Of a DNA stretch of 64,000 bases, positions 17,031 to 25,947 are shown one piece after another. A model generated the notes under the pieces. It had not been told where the DNA came from, made no database searches, and saw only the letters and a program-made list of their open reading frames with translations. The position numbers were made by a program, and so were the translations under genes. Positions within the stretch are counted from its first letter, which is position 1; every line of letters starts with the position of its first letter. Location: the NCBI GenBank assembly GCA_910583555.1, contig CAJTXO010000001.1:124001-188000 (forward strand), read 5' to 3'. Source of the DNA: an uncultured Eubacterium sp. (GTDB taxonomy: Bacteria; Bacillota; Clostridia; Lachnospirales; Lachnospiraceae).

Positions 17031-17510
17031 TTATTCTTCGAGGCATGCCGACAGGTTGTCATACATGCGCCATAAATATTCCCGCAGCACATCCAGCTCT
17101 TTTTCGGAAAACCCTTTGACCGCCTGCCGGTCCATCCGGTCAAATATTTCCCGGCTGTTTTCGACAATGGCCTCTCCCTTTTCCGTGAGCTGCACAAAAT
17201 TGACACGGGAATCGTCTTCTTTTACCGTTTTTCTTATGTAACCTTCCTTTTCCAGTTTCTTTAGCGAAACCGCGACCGTCGCTGCGGAAACCTCCAGGCG
17301 GTTTGCAAGTTCGGTCTGGGAACCGAACTCGTGCTCCGCCAGCGTCATCAGCATCCGGTGCTGCCCGCGGTGGAGTCCGGTCTCACCCACAAGCCGTTCC
17401 AGCGTCCTGCGGTGGAGCTGGCCGACAAAGATCATCACCTTCATCGGATTAGCAGCGGCGCGGAACTCGTCATCCGCCTCGCATTTCCATTTTTTTATCA
17501 CTTTCGCCAA
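17031..17510 (-). CDS. MarR-family repressor of the exporter operon
   Basis: A 159-residue winged-helix regulator: LETELANRLEVSAATVAVSLKKLEKEGYI-type recognition region at about 60-95, then a wing with EDDSRVNFVQLTEKG. The start is a TTG at 17510 directly behind a GGAGGTGA site. It is first in the operon with the two exporter genes. An imperfect inverted repeat overlaps its start region and lies just downstream of its -10 box, so it very probably represses its own operon and is released by a small molecule. Confidence 0.9.
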   Translation of the reverse strand: MAKVIKKWKCEADDEFRAAANPMKVMIFVGQLHRRTLERLVGETGLHRGQHRMLMTLAEHEFGSQTELANRLEVSAATVAVSLKKLEKEGYIRKTVKEDDSRVNFVQLTEKGEAIVENSREIFDRMDRQAVKGFSEKELDVLREYLWRMYDNLSACLEE

Positions 17511-17526
17511 AGTATCACCTCCTTTT

Positions 17527-17584
17527 ATTAGCTAGCTGATAATTAGCTTGCTAATCATTATACTCAAATTCTGCCATTTGTCAA
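17527..17584 (-). promoter_or_regulatory. Promoter and MarR operator of the exporter operon
   Basis: TTGACA (complement of 17579-17584), a 16-base spacer and TATAAT (complement of 17557-17562). Directly downstream, 17527-17555 holds attagctagctgat followed by aattagcttgctaat, overlapping half-sites of the kind MarR dimers bind. Confidence 0.75.
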
Positions 17585-17600
17585 TACTTTTTTGCAAAAT

Positions 17601-17630
17601 GATAACGGGCCGCCGTCGCAGCCCGTTATC
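17601..17630. terminator. Perfect 10-bp hairpin, possible terminator
   Basis: GATAACGGGC and GCCCGTTATC enclose a 10-base loop. It lies between the niaR stop and the exporter promoter. The downstream minus-strand sequence is only moderately T-rich. On the plus strand it is followed by a GAGGAG site and a six-codon frame (MKKYQK), probably a chance or vestigial start. Confidence 0.5.
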
Positions 17631-17786
17631 TGAAAGAGGAGTTTTATGAAAAAATATCAAAAATAGGATAATTGCCAAAAGCTATTGTATAAGTTTTGTT
17701 TAACTTATGAATTCAGTATAAAACATAAATGTGAATAAATGATGTTCAAATTAACGAATTTTTGTGAACGTTCTGTTAAAGATCAT

Positions 17787-18329
17787 TCATAATTCGGTCA
17801 CTTTTCGGTCAATGTTTTTCCTGATCAGGTAGTTTTTTTCCTGCAGGGCTTGTTCGATCATATCAAGCGTTTCCTCCGAATCTGCCGACACCGTATGATA
17901 ATGATAGTCGGAAGTTATATTTTTCAGCGGCGTCGATTTCCCGCTCCTGATCCTCTCGATAAATTCCTTTACATCCCTGTTCGTCCGTATATTCAGATCG
18001 ACCTGGACTCTTCCGTACACTTTATGGTTCACAAAATCATTTTCCACTACCCCGCCGTAATAAACAATGGTGTTCAGTTCGTCCTCGGTCTGCTCATCGG
18101 TGTTGCACATTTTAAACACACGGCTGGCGCTTCCTCCCGCCCCGCCCCGCAGCATATACCCGCGGTTCGTCGAAACAATATCCATATGGGCCGCGCGGAG
18201 TATCGCAATATCCTGTACGATCACCTGGCGGCTGACATGAAATTCAGAAGCCAGCTTATTCCCCGTTACCGGTGTTTTCTTTTCGCGCAGTTCCCGCAAA
18301 ATCGCGTCCCGTCGCTCATTACCGCACAT
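17787..18329 (-). CDS. niaR: NiaR-type transcriptional repressor of NAD synthesis
   Basis: A 180-residue protein with an N-terminal HTH_11 domain (RRDAILRELREKKTPVTGNKLASEFHVSRQ at the start, recognition helix near 30) and a C-terminal 3H domain whose conserved histidines include those in FVNHKVYG and DYHYHTVS. NiaR (YrxA) binds nicotinic acid and represses nad genes in Firmicutes. It lies directly downstream of nadC as the last gene of nadA-nadB-nadC-niaR, so it likely feeds back on its own operon. Confidence 0.88.
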   Translation of the reverse strand: MCGNERRDAILRELREKKTPVTGNKLASEFHVSRQVIVQDIAILRAAHMDIVSTNRGYMLRGGAGGSASRVFKMCNTDEQTEDELNTIVYYGGVVENDFVNHKVYGRVQVDLNIRTNRDVKEFIERIRSGKSTPLKNITSDYHYHTVSADSEETLDMIEQALQEKNYLIRKNIDRKVTEL

Positions 18330-18406
18330 AATTTTTGATCACCTCTTTCTTTGCGAAAGTTTTCCTGCAAAAGTTTTTACGGTGAAAACTTTCACGGTGA
18401 AAAGTT

Positions 18407-19261
18407 TCACTCTACCGGATGCAGGTTTTTCAGGGATATGTCAAGGATCGGCGCCGAATGTGTCAGCGCGCCGCTGGAAATGTAATCTACCCCGATCTCG
18501 ATCAGCCGTTCCACATTGTCCCTCGTGACATTTCCCGAGCACTCCGTCTCGGCCCTTCCGTCAATCAGCTTCACAGCTTCACGCATATCCTCCGCTGTCA
18601 TATTATCGAGCATGATAATATCCGCCCCGGCCTCGACCGCCTCGCGGACCATGTCCAGATCTTCCACTTCCACTTCGATCTTTCTCACAAATGGCGCGTA
18701 TTCCTTCGCCATCCGAATGGCCTGGCTGACGCCCCCGGCCGCGCCGATATGGTTATCCTTGAGCAGCACCCCGTCTGAAAGATTGTACCGGTGGTTATAA
18801 CCTCCGCCGACCTTGACGGCATATTTTTCAAATATACGCATATTCGGCGTCGTCTTCCTCGTGTCCAGAAGTTTCGTTCCCGACCCCTCGAGCAGCTTCG
18901 CGATCGCATTCGTATATGTGGCGATCCCGCTCATGCGCTGCAGATAATTTAACGCCACCCGCTCCCCGGAGAGCAGCACCCGTATATCCCCGCTCAGAAC
19001 TGCCATGACCTGGCCGTTTGTGACAGCGTCCCCGTCCTTGCACCTGAAATCTATGGCGACCGTCTCATCGAGCAGCCGAAACACCCGCGCGAACACATCC
19101 AGTCCGGCGATGATCCCATCCTGTTTGCAGATGAGCTGCACCTCTCCTTTTTTTGCCTCCGGCATGACGGCATTGGTCGTAATATCTTCACTCGTAATAT
19201 CTTCCTGCAGCGCCAGCCGGATCAAATGGTCCGCCTGCAGGTTCATTGTAATCCCGTTCAT
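18407..19261 (-). CDS. nadC: Nicotinate-nucleotide pyrophosphorylase (carboxylating)
   Basis: Makes nicotinate mononucleotide from quinolinate and PRPP. Recognisable blocks are ALQEDITSEDITT near the start, LLSGERVALNYLQRMSGIAT, LLDTRKTTPNMR with PRPP-binding basic residues, VKVGGGYNHRYNLSDGVLLKDNHI and the barrel end SSGALTHSAP. About 284 residues, the usual family length. The open frame extends upstream through nadB, but the real start is ATG 19261 (or 19264), six or three bases after GGAGG, and 11-14 bases past the nadB stop. Confidence 0.95.
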   Translation of the reverse strand: MNGITMNLQADHLIRLALQEDITSEDITTNAVMPEAKKGEVQLICKQDGIIAGLDVFARVFRLLDETVAIDFRCKDGDAVTNGQVMAVLSGDIRVLLSGERVALNYLQRMSGIATYTNAIAKLLEGSGTKLLDTRKTTPNMRIFEKYAVKVGGGYNHRYNLSDGVLLKDNHIGAAGGVSQAIRMAKEYAPFVRKIEVEVEDLDMVREAVEAGADIIMLDNMTAEDMREAVKLIDGRAETECSGNVTRDNVERLIEIGVDYISSGALTHSAPILDISLKNLHPVE

Positions 19262-19274
19262 CATCTTCCTCCAT

Positions 19275-20561
19275 TTATATTTTTCGAATCTTCCTCGCCT
19301 TCTCAATCTCCTGTAAGACGAGTTCCTTATACTGTTCCCTCCGTTTTTCCGTATCCGCGTACGCTGCCAGATCGACCCGCGGCTCGTGGGAAATATGGCC
19401 GTTTCCTGACGCGATCTTCTGCGCCGCCCTTTTCGCAAATACGAGGCTTTCAAGCAGGGAATTACTGGCGAGGCGGTTCGCCCCGTGTACCCCGTTGCAG
19501 CTCGTCTCCCCGATCGCGTATAGCCGCCGCATCGACGTTTTGCTGTCGGCATCAACCCAGATCCCGCCCATGAAATAGTGCTGCGCCGGCACGACCGGGA
19601 TCGGCTCCTTCGTCACATCGTACCCCTCTTCCCGGCAGCGGCTGCATATATTGGGAAAATGTCCTTCGATCTCTTCTGTCGGGATTGGTGCCAAACTGAG
19701 CCACACATATGGCATGCCGTCTTTCTCCATCTGTTCGTACACCTTCTGCGTCAGTATATCCCGGGGTAAAAGCTCGTCCACAAACCGTTCTCCCGCCTTA
19801 TTTAACAACACCGCGCCCTCTCCCCGCACCGACTCGGATATGAGGAAACGCCTGCCCGGTTTTTCCGAATAAAGCGTCGTCGGATGTATCTGGATATAAT
19901 CAATATTTTCCAGCTCGATCTTATGCCGGATCGCGATGGCAAGCGCGTCTCCCGTCATATGCTGAAAATTGGTAGTATGCTCGAACAGGCCGCCCAGACC
20001 GCCGCAGGCCAGGACTGTGTAATCGGCCCGCACCGGAAATACCGTTCCGTCCCCGTCTACTGCAACAGCACCAAAACAGGTGTTGTTTTCCGCCATCAGA
20101 TCGATCATTGTCGTGTGCTCGCAGATCGTCACATTCGGGAGCTGCTGCACGGCGCGCAAAAGCTTACTCGTGATCTCTTTCCCCGTGGCGTCTTCGTGAA
20201 ACAGAATGCGCGGCGTCGAGTGACCTCCCTCCCTCGTAAATATAAGGGAACCATGGTCATTTTCGAAATCCACGCCATATAAGATCAGCTCATCAATGAT
20301 CTTGCGTGAGGAGCGGATCATGATCTCCACCGACTCCTTCCGGTTTTCGTGATGGCCCGCTTTCATCGTGTCCTCAAAATAACTGGCGTAATCGTCCTCG
20401 GATTTCAATACGCAGATCCCACCCTGCGCCAGATATGAATCACTGTTTTTGGCATCGTCCTTTGAGATGATCAGTATTTTCTTATCCCTCGGGAGGTGGA
20501 GCGCGCAAAACAACCCCGCGGCCCCGCTTCCTACAATTAACACATCTGCTTTTTTCTTCAT
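19275..20561 (-). CDS. nadB: L-aspartate oxidase
   Basis: 428 residues. Oxidises aspartate to iminoaspartate with FAD, the first step of de novo NAD synthesis. FAD-binding GSGAAGLFCAL at 11-21, SYLAQGGICV, the active-site loop GGHSTPRILFHEDATGKEI, and the C-terminal FAD site GANRLASNSLLESLVF. NadC follows after 11-14 bases. The gap to nadA upstream is 179 bp and packed with four hairpins, unlike the tight spacing elsewhere in this operon. Confidence 0.95.
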   Translation of the reverse strand: MKKKADVLIVGSGAAGLFCALHLPRDKKILIISKDDAKNSDSYLAQGGICVLKSEDDYASYFEDTMKAGHHENRKESVEIMIRSSRKIIDELILYGVDFENDHGSLIFTREGGHSTPRILFHEDATGKEITSKLLRAVQQLPNVTICEHTTMIDLMAENNTCFGAVAVDGDGTVFPVRADYTVLACGGLGGLFEHTTNFQHMTGDALAIAIRHKIELENIDYIQIHPTTLYSEKPGRRFLISESVRGEGAVLLNKAGERFVDELLPRDILTQKVYEQMEKDGMPYVWLSLAPIPTEEIEGHFPNICSRCREEGYDVTKEPIPVVPAQHYFMGGIWVDADSKTSMRRLYAIGETSCNGVHGANRLASNSLLESLVFAKRAAQKIASGNGHISHEPRVDLAAYADTEKRREQYKELVLQEIEKARKIRKI

Positions 20562-20604
20562 GCGGATACCTGTGCCTTTCTTAACTGACAGTACGACGGC
20601 TTCC

Positions 20605-20747
20605 AGTATGAATAGGCAGCTTATTGCCTATTCATACTTCTAAACATGCCGCCGCAGGCGGCACAAACAATACTTGAATCAGTGGCGAAGAATCCGCTTT
20701 GCGGATTCTTCCAGTATGAATAGGCAGCTTTGCTGCCTATTCATACT
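20605..20747. repeat. Array of four hairpins between nadA and nadB
   Basis: Hairpin 1: 14-bp arms at 20605-20618 and 20625-20638. Hairpin 2: GCCGCC-GCA-GGCGGC at 20648-20662. Hairpin 3: AAGAATCCGC-TTT-GCGGATTCTT at 20688-20710. Hairpin 4: 16-bp arms at 20713-20728 and 20732-20747, overlapping the nadA stop codon. Hairpins 1 and 4 are copies of one element with outer sequence AGTATGAATAGGCA. No T-runs typical of terminators follow. Confidence 0.85.
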
Positions 20748-21664
20748 TTTCCGAGCGTGAGCATATTCGTTAATGGTTTGTTTGCCTGATCCCTCAGCTG
20801 TTCGCTGATCTGCACATCATTTGCATCCTCTTCGAGTACGTGGATGATCTTTTCCAATGTTATCTTTTTCATATCCGGACAGATCTGATCCTCCATCACC
20901 GGATGAAACGATTTTCCCGGACACTTCTTCAAAAGTTCGTAAAACACGCCGGTCTCCGTACAGACGATAAATTCCGTCCCGCTGCTGTCCCTGGCGTGAT
21001 CGATGATACCCGATGTGCTTCCGATGTAATCGGCCAGTTCCAGTACCTCCGCGATACATTCCGGGTGCGCGAGCACTTCGGCCGACGGATACTTTTCCTT
21101 CGCCGTCCGTACCGCCTCAGCGGTCATCTGTGCATGCACCGGACAATATCCGTCATTGACGATCACATTTTTTTCGGGTACGTGCTGCGCCACGTAACGG
21201 CCTAAATTTCCGTCCGGGATAAAATATATATTCTCGTTGGGAAGCGCCTTTACGATCTTGACTGCATTAGAAGAAGTCACGCACACATCCGACCATTTTT
21301 TTAACTCCGCGGTGGAATTGATATAACATACCACGGCCAGATCTTTATATGTTTCCCGCATCGCCTGAATACGTTTTTCATCCGCCATATGCGCCATCGG
21401 GCAGTCCGCCGACAGATCCGGCATGCGCACATTTTTTCCGGGATTCAGTATTTTCGCGCTCTCCCCCATAAAAGAAACGCCGCAGAATATAATGGTCTTC
21501 GCTTCCACCTCCGTCGCCACCTGGCTCAGGTAAAACGAATCGCCAATGTAGTCCGCAACATCCTGAACGTCGTCATTTACATAATAATGGGCAAGTACAA
21601 CCGCGTCTTTTTCCTTCTTCAAACGATGGATCCTATCTTTCAGTTCGTTCACTATTCCCCTCAT
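20741..21664 (-). CDS. nadA: Quinolinate synthase
   Basis: About 307 residues. Condenses iminoaspartate with dihydroxyacetone phosphate to quinolinate using a 4Fe-4S cluster. Three cluster cysteines are visible in FCGVSFMGES, DGYCPVHAQ and DQICPDMK, spaced as in the family. ATG 21664 preceded by AGGAAAG is preferred over the in-frame TTG at 21685. First gene of nadA-nadB-nadC-niaR, with its own promoter at 21713-21741. Confidence 0.95.
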   Translation of the reverse strand: MRGIVNELKDRIHRLKKEKDAVVLAHYYVNDDVQDVADYIGDSFYLSQVATEVEAKTIIFCGVSFMGESAKILNPGKNVRMPDLSADCPMAHMADEKRIQAMRETYKDLAVVCYINSTAELKKWSDVCVTSSNAVKIVKALPNENIYFIPDGNLGRYVAQHVPEKNVIVNDGYCPVHAQMTAEAVRTAKEKYPSAEVLAHPECIAEVLELADYIGSTSGIIDHARDSSGTEFIVCTETGVFYELLKKCPGKSFHPVMEDQICPDMKKITLEKIIHVLEEDANDVQISEQLRDQANKPLTNMLTLGKV

Positions 21665-21712
21665 TTCTGCTTTCCTGTGTATCAATGGCGCAGGAAGCTT
21701 CTGTTTCCATCT

Positions 21713-21741
21713 ATCTTAACACAAAACTTTACAACTGACAA
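21713..21741 (-). promoter_or_regulatory. Promoter of the nad operon
   Basis: TTGTCA (complement of 21736-21741), a 17-base spacer and TAAGAT (complement of 21713-21718), about 50 bases before nadA. NiaR is expected to act here; no operator was identified with confidence. Confidence 0.6.
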
Positions 21742-21748
21742 GACATAA

Positions 21749-21790
21749 AAAGGTGTAAAGCCTGAATCATCTGATAGACTTTACACCTTT
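21749..21790 (-). terminator. Terminator after the xylanase gene
   Basis: Perfect 12-bp arms AAAGGTGTAAAG / CTTTACACCTTT around an 18-base loop, followed on the minus strand by TTTTTATG. The same stem recurs at 63501-63544. Confidence 0.85.
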
Positions 21791-21840
21791 CTTTTATATA
21801 AACCGCAGATTATTCCTAAATACTTTTTTCAAATTACAAA

Positions 21841-23070
21841 TCACTCATACGACTGCTTCGCCGCCGCAAGAATACTGTCAAAACAAGGCTTCTGTTTATA
21901 ATTTTCATCAAACAGCAGCGGATAACTCGTCTCTCCCTTGAATCCGGTGAGCCAGGAGACGTCATCGGTCAGTCCCCAGACAGTTACATTGGTGACATTC
22001 GCCTTCCCGGTCCGCTTTGCCTTCAGGATCGTTTCAAAAAATTCTTTGTAGCGCTCCGCCTGCTTCTGATAACCTTCCTCCGAATCGTCGGTATTGTGCA
22101 TATCAATCTCGGTGAGCTGGATCTCAAGTCCGTCGAGCGTTCCGTACTCCTCGAGCGCCTGTTCCAGCATGCCGACCGACGGGTATTCCATATCCCAGTG
22201 GCTCTGCATTCCCATTCCGTCCACGAGTCCCTTCTCGTGCAGGCCCTTCAGAAGCTGCATGATGGTCTCCCGCTTTGCGGGCACATACTCATTATAGTCA
22301 TTGTAAAACAGCTTCACATCCGGCGCCGCGTATTGCCTCGCAAACGTAAACGCATCGGTGATATAGCTCTCATCCCCGTAAATTTCATACCAGTTGCTCT
22401 TCGTGCGGTAATTATTATCATCACCGACCGCCTCATTGACGACATCCCAGGCGTAGACGACACCCGGATATTTCTCCTGGCAGTAGGTGAGCACTTTCTT
22501 AATATACGCTTCCATCCTCTTTTTCATCGTTTCTTTGTCCACAAAACCTTTGGACGGCTCGTAGTCTTTGGAGAAAAACCACTCCGGCGTCTGGTTGTGC
22601 CATACGAGACAGTGGCCGCGTACCTTGAGTCCCTGCTCCTGCGCGGCGGACAGCAGGCGGTCAAGTTCTTTTGTCTTGATCTCCGGCATGCCGTCCTTAC
22701 TGTTCTCCGTCGCCTGACCATCCATCAGGCCCTCCGGCTTCATCGCGTTCTCCATCGTGATGCTGTTAAAATTCCTGGCGATAAATTCCATATCTTCCTT
22801 GTCATTGAGGCTGGCGGAATTGACTGCCACGCCCACGGTAAAGTCATGCTGGAACGCATCTTTCAGCACAGAAGCGTTTTTTACCTCGTCCGGAACCTGC
22901 GCCCCGTCTGCCGAATTGTGCCCATCCGTCGCCTGTGACGGAACTTCCGCCGTTTCCTGAACGGCGGCCGGGGAAACGGTCTGGCTCTCTTTCTCCGTGC
23001 CGCAGCCGACTGCCAGCGCCGAAGCCGCCGCCATCATACCCCCTAAAGTGATCATTTTTTTCATATTCAT
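21841..23070 (-). CDS. GH10 endo-1,4-beta-xylanase, lipoprotein
   Basis: 409 residues. The signal peptide ends in the lipobox ALAVGC, so the mature protein is lipid-anchored outside the cell. A short Ser/Ala/Gln linker leads to a GH10 barrel: HCLVWHNQTPEWF, the acid/base Glu in WDVVNEAVGDD (about residue 212), and the nucleophile Glu in IQLTEIDMH (about 319). It should cut xylan or arabinoxylan to oligomers, fitting a plant-fibre or gut habitat. The start ATG at 23070 follows GAGGA. Single-gene unit with its own terminator. Confidence 0.93.
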   Translation of the reverse strand: MNMKKMITLGGMMAAASALAVGCGTEKESQTVSPAAVQETAEVPSQATDGHNSADGAQVPDEVKNASVLKDAFQHDFTVGVAVNSASLNDKEDMEFIARNFNSITMENAMKPEGLMDGQATENSKDGMPEIKTKELDRLLSAAQEQGLKVRGHCLVWHNQTPEWFFSKDYEPSKGFVDKETMKKRMEAYIKKVLTYCQEKYPGVVYAWDVVNEAVGDDNNYRTKSNWYEIYGDESYITDAFTFARQYAAPDVKLFYNDYNEYVPAKRETIMQLLKGLHEKGLVDGMGMQSHWDMEYPSVGMLEQALEEYGTLDGLEIQLTEIDMHNTDDSEEGYQKQAERYKEFFETILKAKRTGKANVTNVTVWGLTDDVSWLTGFKGETSYPLLFDENYKQKPCFDSILAAAKQSYE

Positions 23071-23267
23071 TCTTTTCCTCATTTCTGCAGATAGAACAAA
23101 GTCCTCTCCTGTTCCATCCTGCCCTTCCTTTTATTGTCTTTCTCCTGCCGGGACCTGCCCCCGCAGGCTTTTTGTCCCTGAATTATAGTTTAACATATTG
23201 GAACAAAAAAAGGAATAAAAATCTAACATCTTTATCCATTTTTATAAATCTGTGCTCTCAGAATCAG

Positions 23268-23296
23268 TTGACTTTTCCCCCAAAAAACTATAGAAT
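23268..23296 (+). promoter_or_regulatory. Promoter of trpS
   Basis: TTGACT at 23268-23273, a 17-base spacer, TAGAAT at 23291-23296. It predicts a leader of about 120 bases before the ATG. Confidence 0.75.
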
Positions 23297-23308
23297 TATG
23301 TTAGGATG

Positions 23309-23380
23309 TTGGGGTCAAAAGGTTTTTTGCCCCCAACTGATGCCGCGGATTGCTCCGTTGTTTCACAACTCCCGCAATCC
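23309..23380 (+). promoter_or_regulatory. Structured leader of trpS
   Basis: Two hairpins occupy the leader: TTGGGG...CCCCAA at 23309-23336 with an inner CAAAA/TTTTG pairing, and a two-tier hairpin at 23347-23380 (GGATTGC/GCAATCC outside, GTTGT/ACAAC inside). No T-box bulge sequence or T-run was found, so the mechanism is unknown. The 340-base gap 23083-23422 holds only this leader and its promoter. Confidence 0.5.
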
Positions 23381-23422
23381 TTCAAACGAAATCAAACATC
23401 ATGCAGAAAGGATTTAAATAGA

Positions 23423-24466
23423 ATGAAAAAAATCATATTGACCGGTGACCGGCCGACCGGAAAACTTCATGTCGGACACTATGTCGGTTCTCTGAAACAG
23501 CGTGTAGAACTGCAGAACTCAGGAGAATTTGGGGAAATTTATATTATGATTGCCGATGCCCAGGCGTTGACAGACAATTTTGACAATCCGGAAAAAGTCC
23601 GCAGCAATATTTCTGAGGTGGCTCTGGATTATATGTCATGCGGACTTGATCCCGAAAAGTCGAATCTATTCGTGCAGTCTTATATTTCCGAGCTGACCGA
23701 ACTCACTTTTTATTATATGAACCTTGTGACCGTCTCCCGCCTGAAACGGAATCCTACCGTGAAGACGGAGATCAGCCTGCGCGGCTTCAACACGAGCATT
23801 CCCGTGGGATTCTTTACATACCCGATCAGCCAGGCTGCCGACATTACTGCTTTTAAGGCAACGACCGTGCCAGTCGGCGACGACCAGCTTCCGATGGTCG
23901 AGCAGGCGAGGGAAATCGTTCGCAGCTTCAATGCGACGTATGACGAGGTCCTGGTCGAGCCGAAAGCGCTGCTTCCTGACAATGAAGTTTGTATGCGCCT
24001 CCCCGGCACGGACGGGAAAGCGAAAATGAGCAAATCGCTGGGAAACTGCATCTATCTTTCCGATCATCCCGATGACATACGCAAAAAAGTGATGAGCATG
24101 TACACCGACCCCGACCACATCCGTCTCGAGGATCCGGGCAAGCTGGAGGGAAATACGGTGTTCACCTACCTCGACGCGTTCTGCCGGGATGAGCATTTTG
24201 AGCACCACCTCCCGGACTATGCGTGCCTCGACGAGTTAAAAGCACATTATACAAAAGGCGGTTTGGGCGACGTAAAGGTGAAAAAGTTCCTCTACGCCGT
24301 GCTGATGGAAGAACTCGAGCCGATTCAGGCAAAGCGGCACGAACTGGAACAGGATATTCCGGCCGTGATGGAGATTCTCCACAAAGGAAGTATCCGCGCC
24401 CGGGAAAAAGCGGCCGCTACGCTTGCCGAAGTAAAACACGCGATGAAGATCGATTATTTTGACTGA
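23423..24466 (+). CDS. trpS: Tryptophanyl-tRNA synthetase
   Basis: 347 residues, a class I aminoacyl-tRNA synthetase. HVGH of the HIGH motif is at about 16-19 (TGKLHVGHYVG), and KMSKS is intact near 201. The open frame runs upstream to 23306, but the ATG at 23423 begins the conserved KKIILTGDRPTGKLH stretch and has AGAAAGGA ten bases before it. It is monocistronic and convergent with the glucosaminidase gene. Confidence 0.96.
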   Translation: MKKIILTGDRPTGKLHVGHYVGSLKQRVELQNSGEFGEIYIMIADAQALTDNFDNPEKVRSNISEVALDYMSCGLDPEKSNLFVQSYISELTELTFYYMNLVTVSRLKRNPTVKTEISLRGFNTSIPVGFFTYPISQAADITAFKATTVPVGDDQLPMVEQAREIVRSFNATYDEVLVEPKALLPDNEVCMRLPGTDGKAKMSKSLGNCIYLSDHPDDIRKKVMSMYTDPDHIRLEDPGKLEGNTVFTYLDAFCRDEHFEHHLPDYACLDELKAHYTKGGLGDVKVKKFLYAVLMEELEPIQAKRHELEQDIPAVMEILHKGSIRAREKAAATLAEVKHAMKIDYFD

Positions 24467-24495
24467 TGCCGGAAATAAACAGCCGGAATGCCCTG

Positions 24496-25869
24496 CTATC
24501 TGCCGGCATATCGGGGATAGTCATAGGTATATCTCGCTTTTGTCGAATAGCAGCGGCTGAACAGCATCATCCGCTGCGCGATCTTTTCCGAATACCAGGG
24601 ATCCGTTGCGTACTGGTGATTGGCATTACTTGGGTTAAATCTAAATTTAAAAATAGTATTCTGGCTCGGCACCGCGCGGAAATAACTGTTGCTGATAAAT
24701 TTCGCGGCCCCGTAGATCGCCTTGTCCACCGTAGTCCATCCCCGGCGGTACGCATACGACGTAGCGCCGGTTACCGGATCGGAGTCATATGCGTTGATTC
24801 CGTATAAATTGTAGACTTTCACTTTCTTTTTGATCTTCTTTGTGATAAATTTCCCATTTGAGCGGGCGTTGGATGGCAGAGCCGCCCGGCTGATCGTATT
24901 TCCCCGCGCCAGTTTACTCGTACCGTAAGCTGACTCCAAAAAGGTCTGGGAGACGAAATACATCGGGTCGATCCTGTACTTCTTCGCGGCTGCGAGCATC
25001 ACTTTTCCCTTGCCGTACAGAACGCTCCACTCCGGGCCGTGTCCTTTATTCTCACACGCATTTCTGATGTAATAATCATAGGTAGACAAAAACTTTTCCT
25101 CATCCACCTCCCGGTACTGGTCAAGGCGGAGGTACTGAAACCCGTAGGAGGTATCCTTTTTCGGATCGACCAGCCGCTTGTACTCGGCGACGCTCGCGCG
25201 TTTTGTGCGCTTCTGCTGAAGGGACGCGTACTGGCTGAGCGTCCAGCGGTAATCCGTATATGTGCTTTTGCCCACGAAATTCAGCACCGGTTTCGAGAGC
25301 TGGGCCACCGACATATCCGCGTCCCACAGATAATTGATACCCAGCGCTTTGACAACCTCCCGGAATGGCACGAGGATCACCTTCGTACCTGATTTTGTAT
25401 AAGTCGCGGATAACGGCGCCACCGGAAGGGAAGTCGTCTGCTGGTTGACCGTGATCGAAGGGTCGTTCAGGTGCATGACGATAAATTTATCATTTTTTGA
25501 AATCGTGATCTTCTTCTGCTTTTTTATGTACTTGTATTCGGCCTTGATCCCCTGCTTGACAAACGTCTGCTTGATCGGCACCATCACCGTTCCGTTTATG
25601 ATCACGGCCGGCGTCTTATCGAGATTGATCCGTTTGGACTCGTACACGACCTTGATCTTCTCCCCCTGATAACGGTACTCCTGCCCGTCGATCGTATAGG
25701 GAACCCCTTTGCCGGATGCTGTGCCGCCCCCCGCCGGCGAAGGCACCGCTGTCGGCTGGGCGTTTTGCTGCACATCATACAGGGAAACGGCGCGTATTTC
25801 AGCCGGAAACAACTGGAGCAGCAGGCAGAGGCACAAAAAAAGGCCTGTCATCGTCTTTGATTGCTTCAT
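24496..25869 (-). CDS. Secreted N-acetylglucosaminidase with copper-amine-oxidase-like N-domain
   Basis: 457 residues. Signal peptide (MKQSKTMTGLFLCLCLLLQ) followed by a stalk-type region with IIINGTVMVPIKQTF-like and VILVPFREVVKALG motifs of the Cu_amine_oxidN1/stalk domain (about 80-200). The C-terminal part has the GH73-like glucosaminidase core: DPMYFVSQTFLESAYGTSKLA with the catalytic Glu, then YNLYGINAYDS and YGAAKFI. It should trim peptidoglycan during growth or division. The start ATG at 25869 with GGAGG is preferred over the upstream extension. Confidence 0.85.
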   Translation of the reverse strand: MKQSKTMTGLFLCLCLLLQLFPAEIRAVSLYDVQQNAQPTAVPSPAGGGTASGKGVPYTIDGQEYRYQGEKIKVVYESKRINLDKTPAVIINGTVMVPIKQTFVKQGIKAEYKYIKKQKKITISKNDKFIVMHLNDPSITVNQQTTSLPVAPLSATYTKSGTKVILVPFREVVKALGINYLWDADMSVAQLSKPVLNFVGKSTYTDYRWTLSQYASLQQKRTKRASVAEYKRLVDPKKDTSYGFQYLRLDQYREVDEEKFLSTYDYYIRNACENKGHGPEWSVLYGKGKVMLAAAKKYRIDPMYFVSQTFLESAYGTSKLARGNTISRAALPSNARSNGKFITKKIKKKVKVYNLYGINAYDSDPVTGATSYAYRRGWTTVDKAIYGAAKFISNSYFRAVPSQNTIFKFRFNPSNANHQYATDPWYSEKIAQRMMLFSRCYSTKARYTYDYPRYAGR

Positions 25870-25947
25870 AATTAAAAACCTCCGTTTGCGTGTTCTTTTT
25901 CCTTTATATAACACATATATATGGTAAAAAAATGGTTGCCTGAAAAA

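Noticed and set aside
20605..20747. CRISPR-like array
   Set aside because: Only two copies of one palindrome with different elements between, no regular spacers and no cas genes.
23309..23380. T-box riboswitch before trpS
   Set aside because: No T-box consensus bulge and no terminator with T-run were found.
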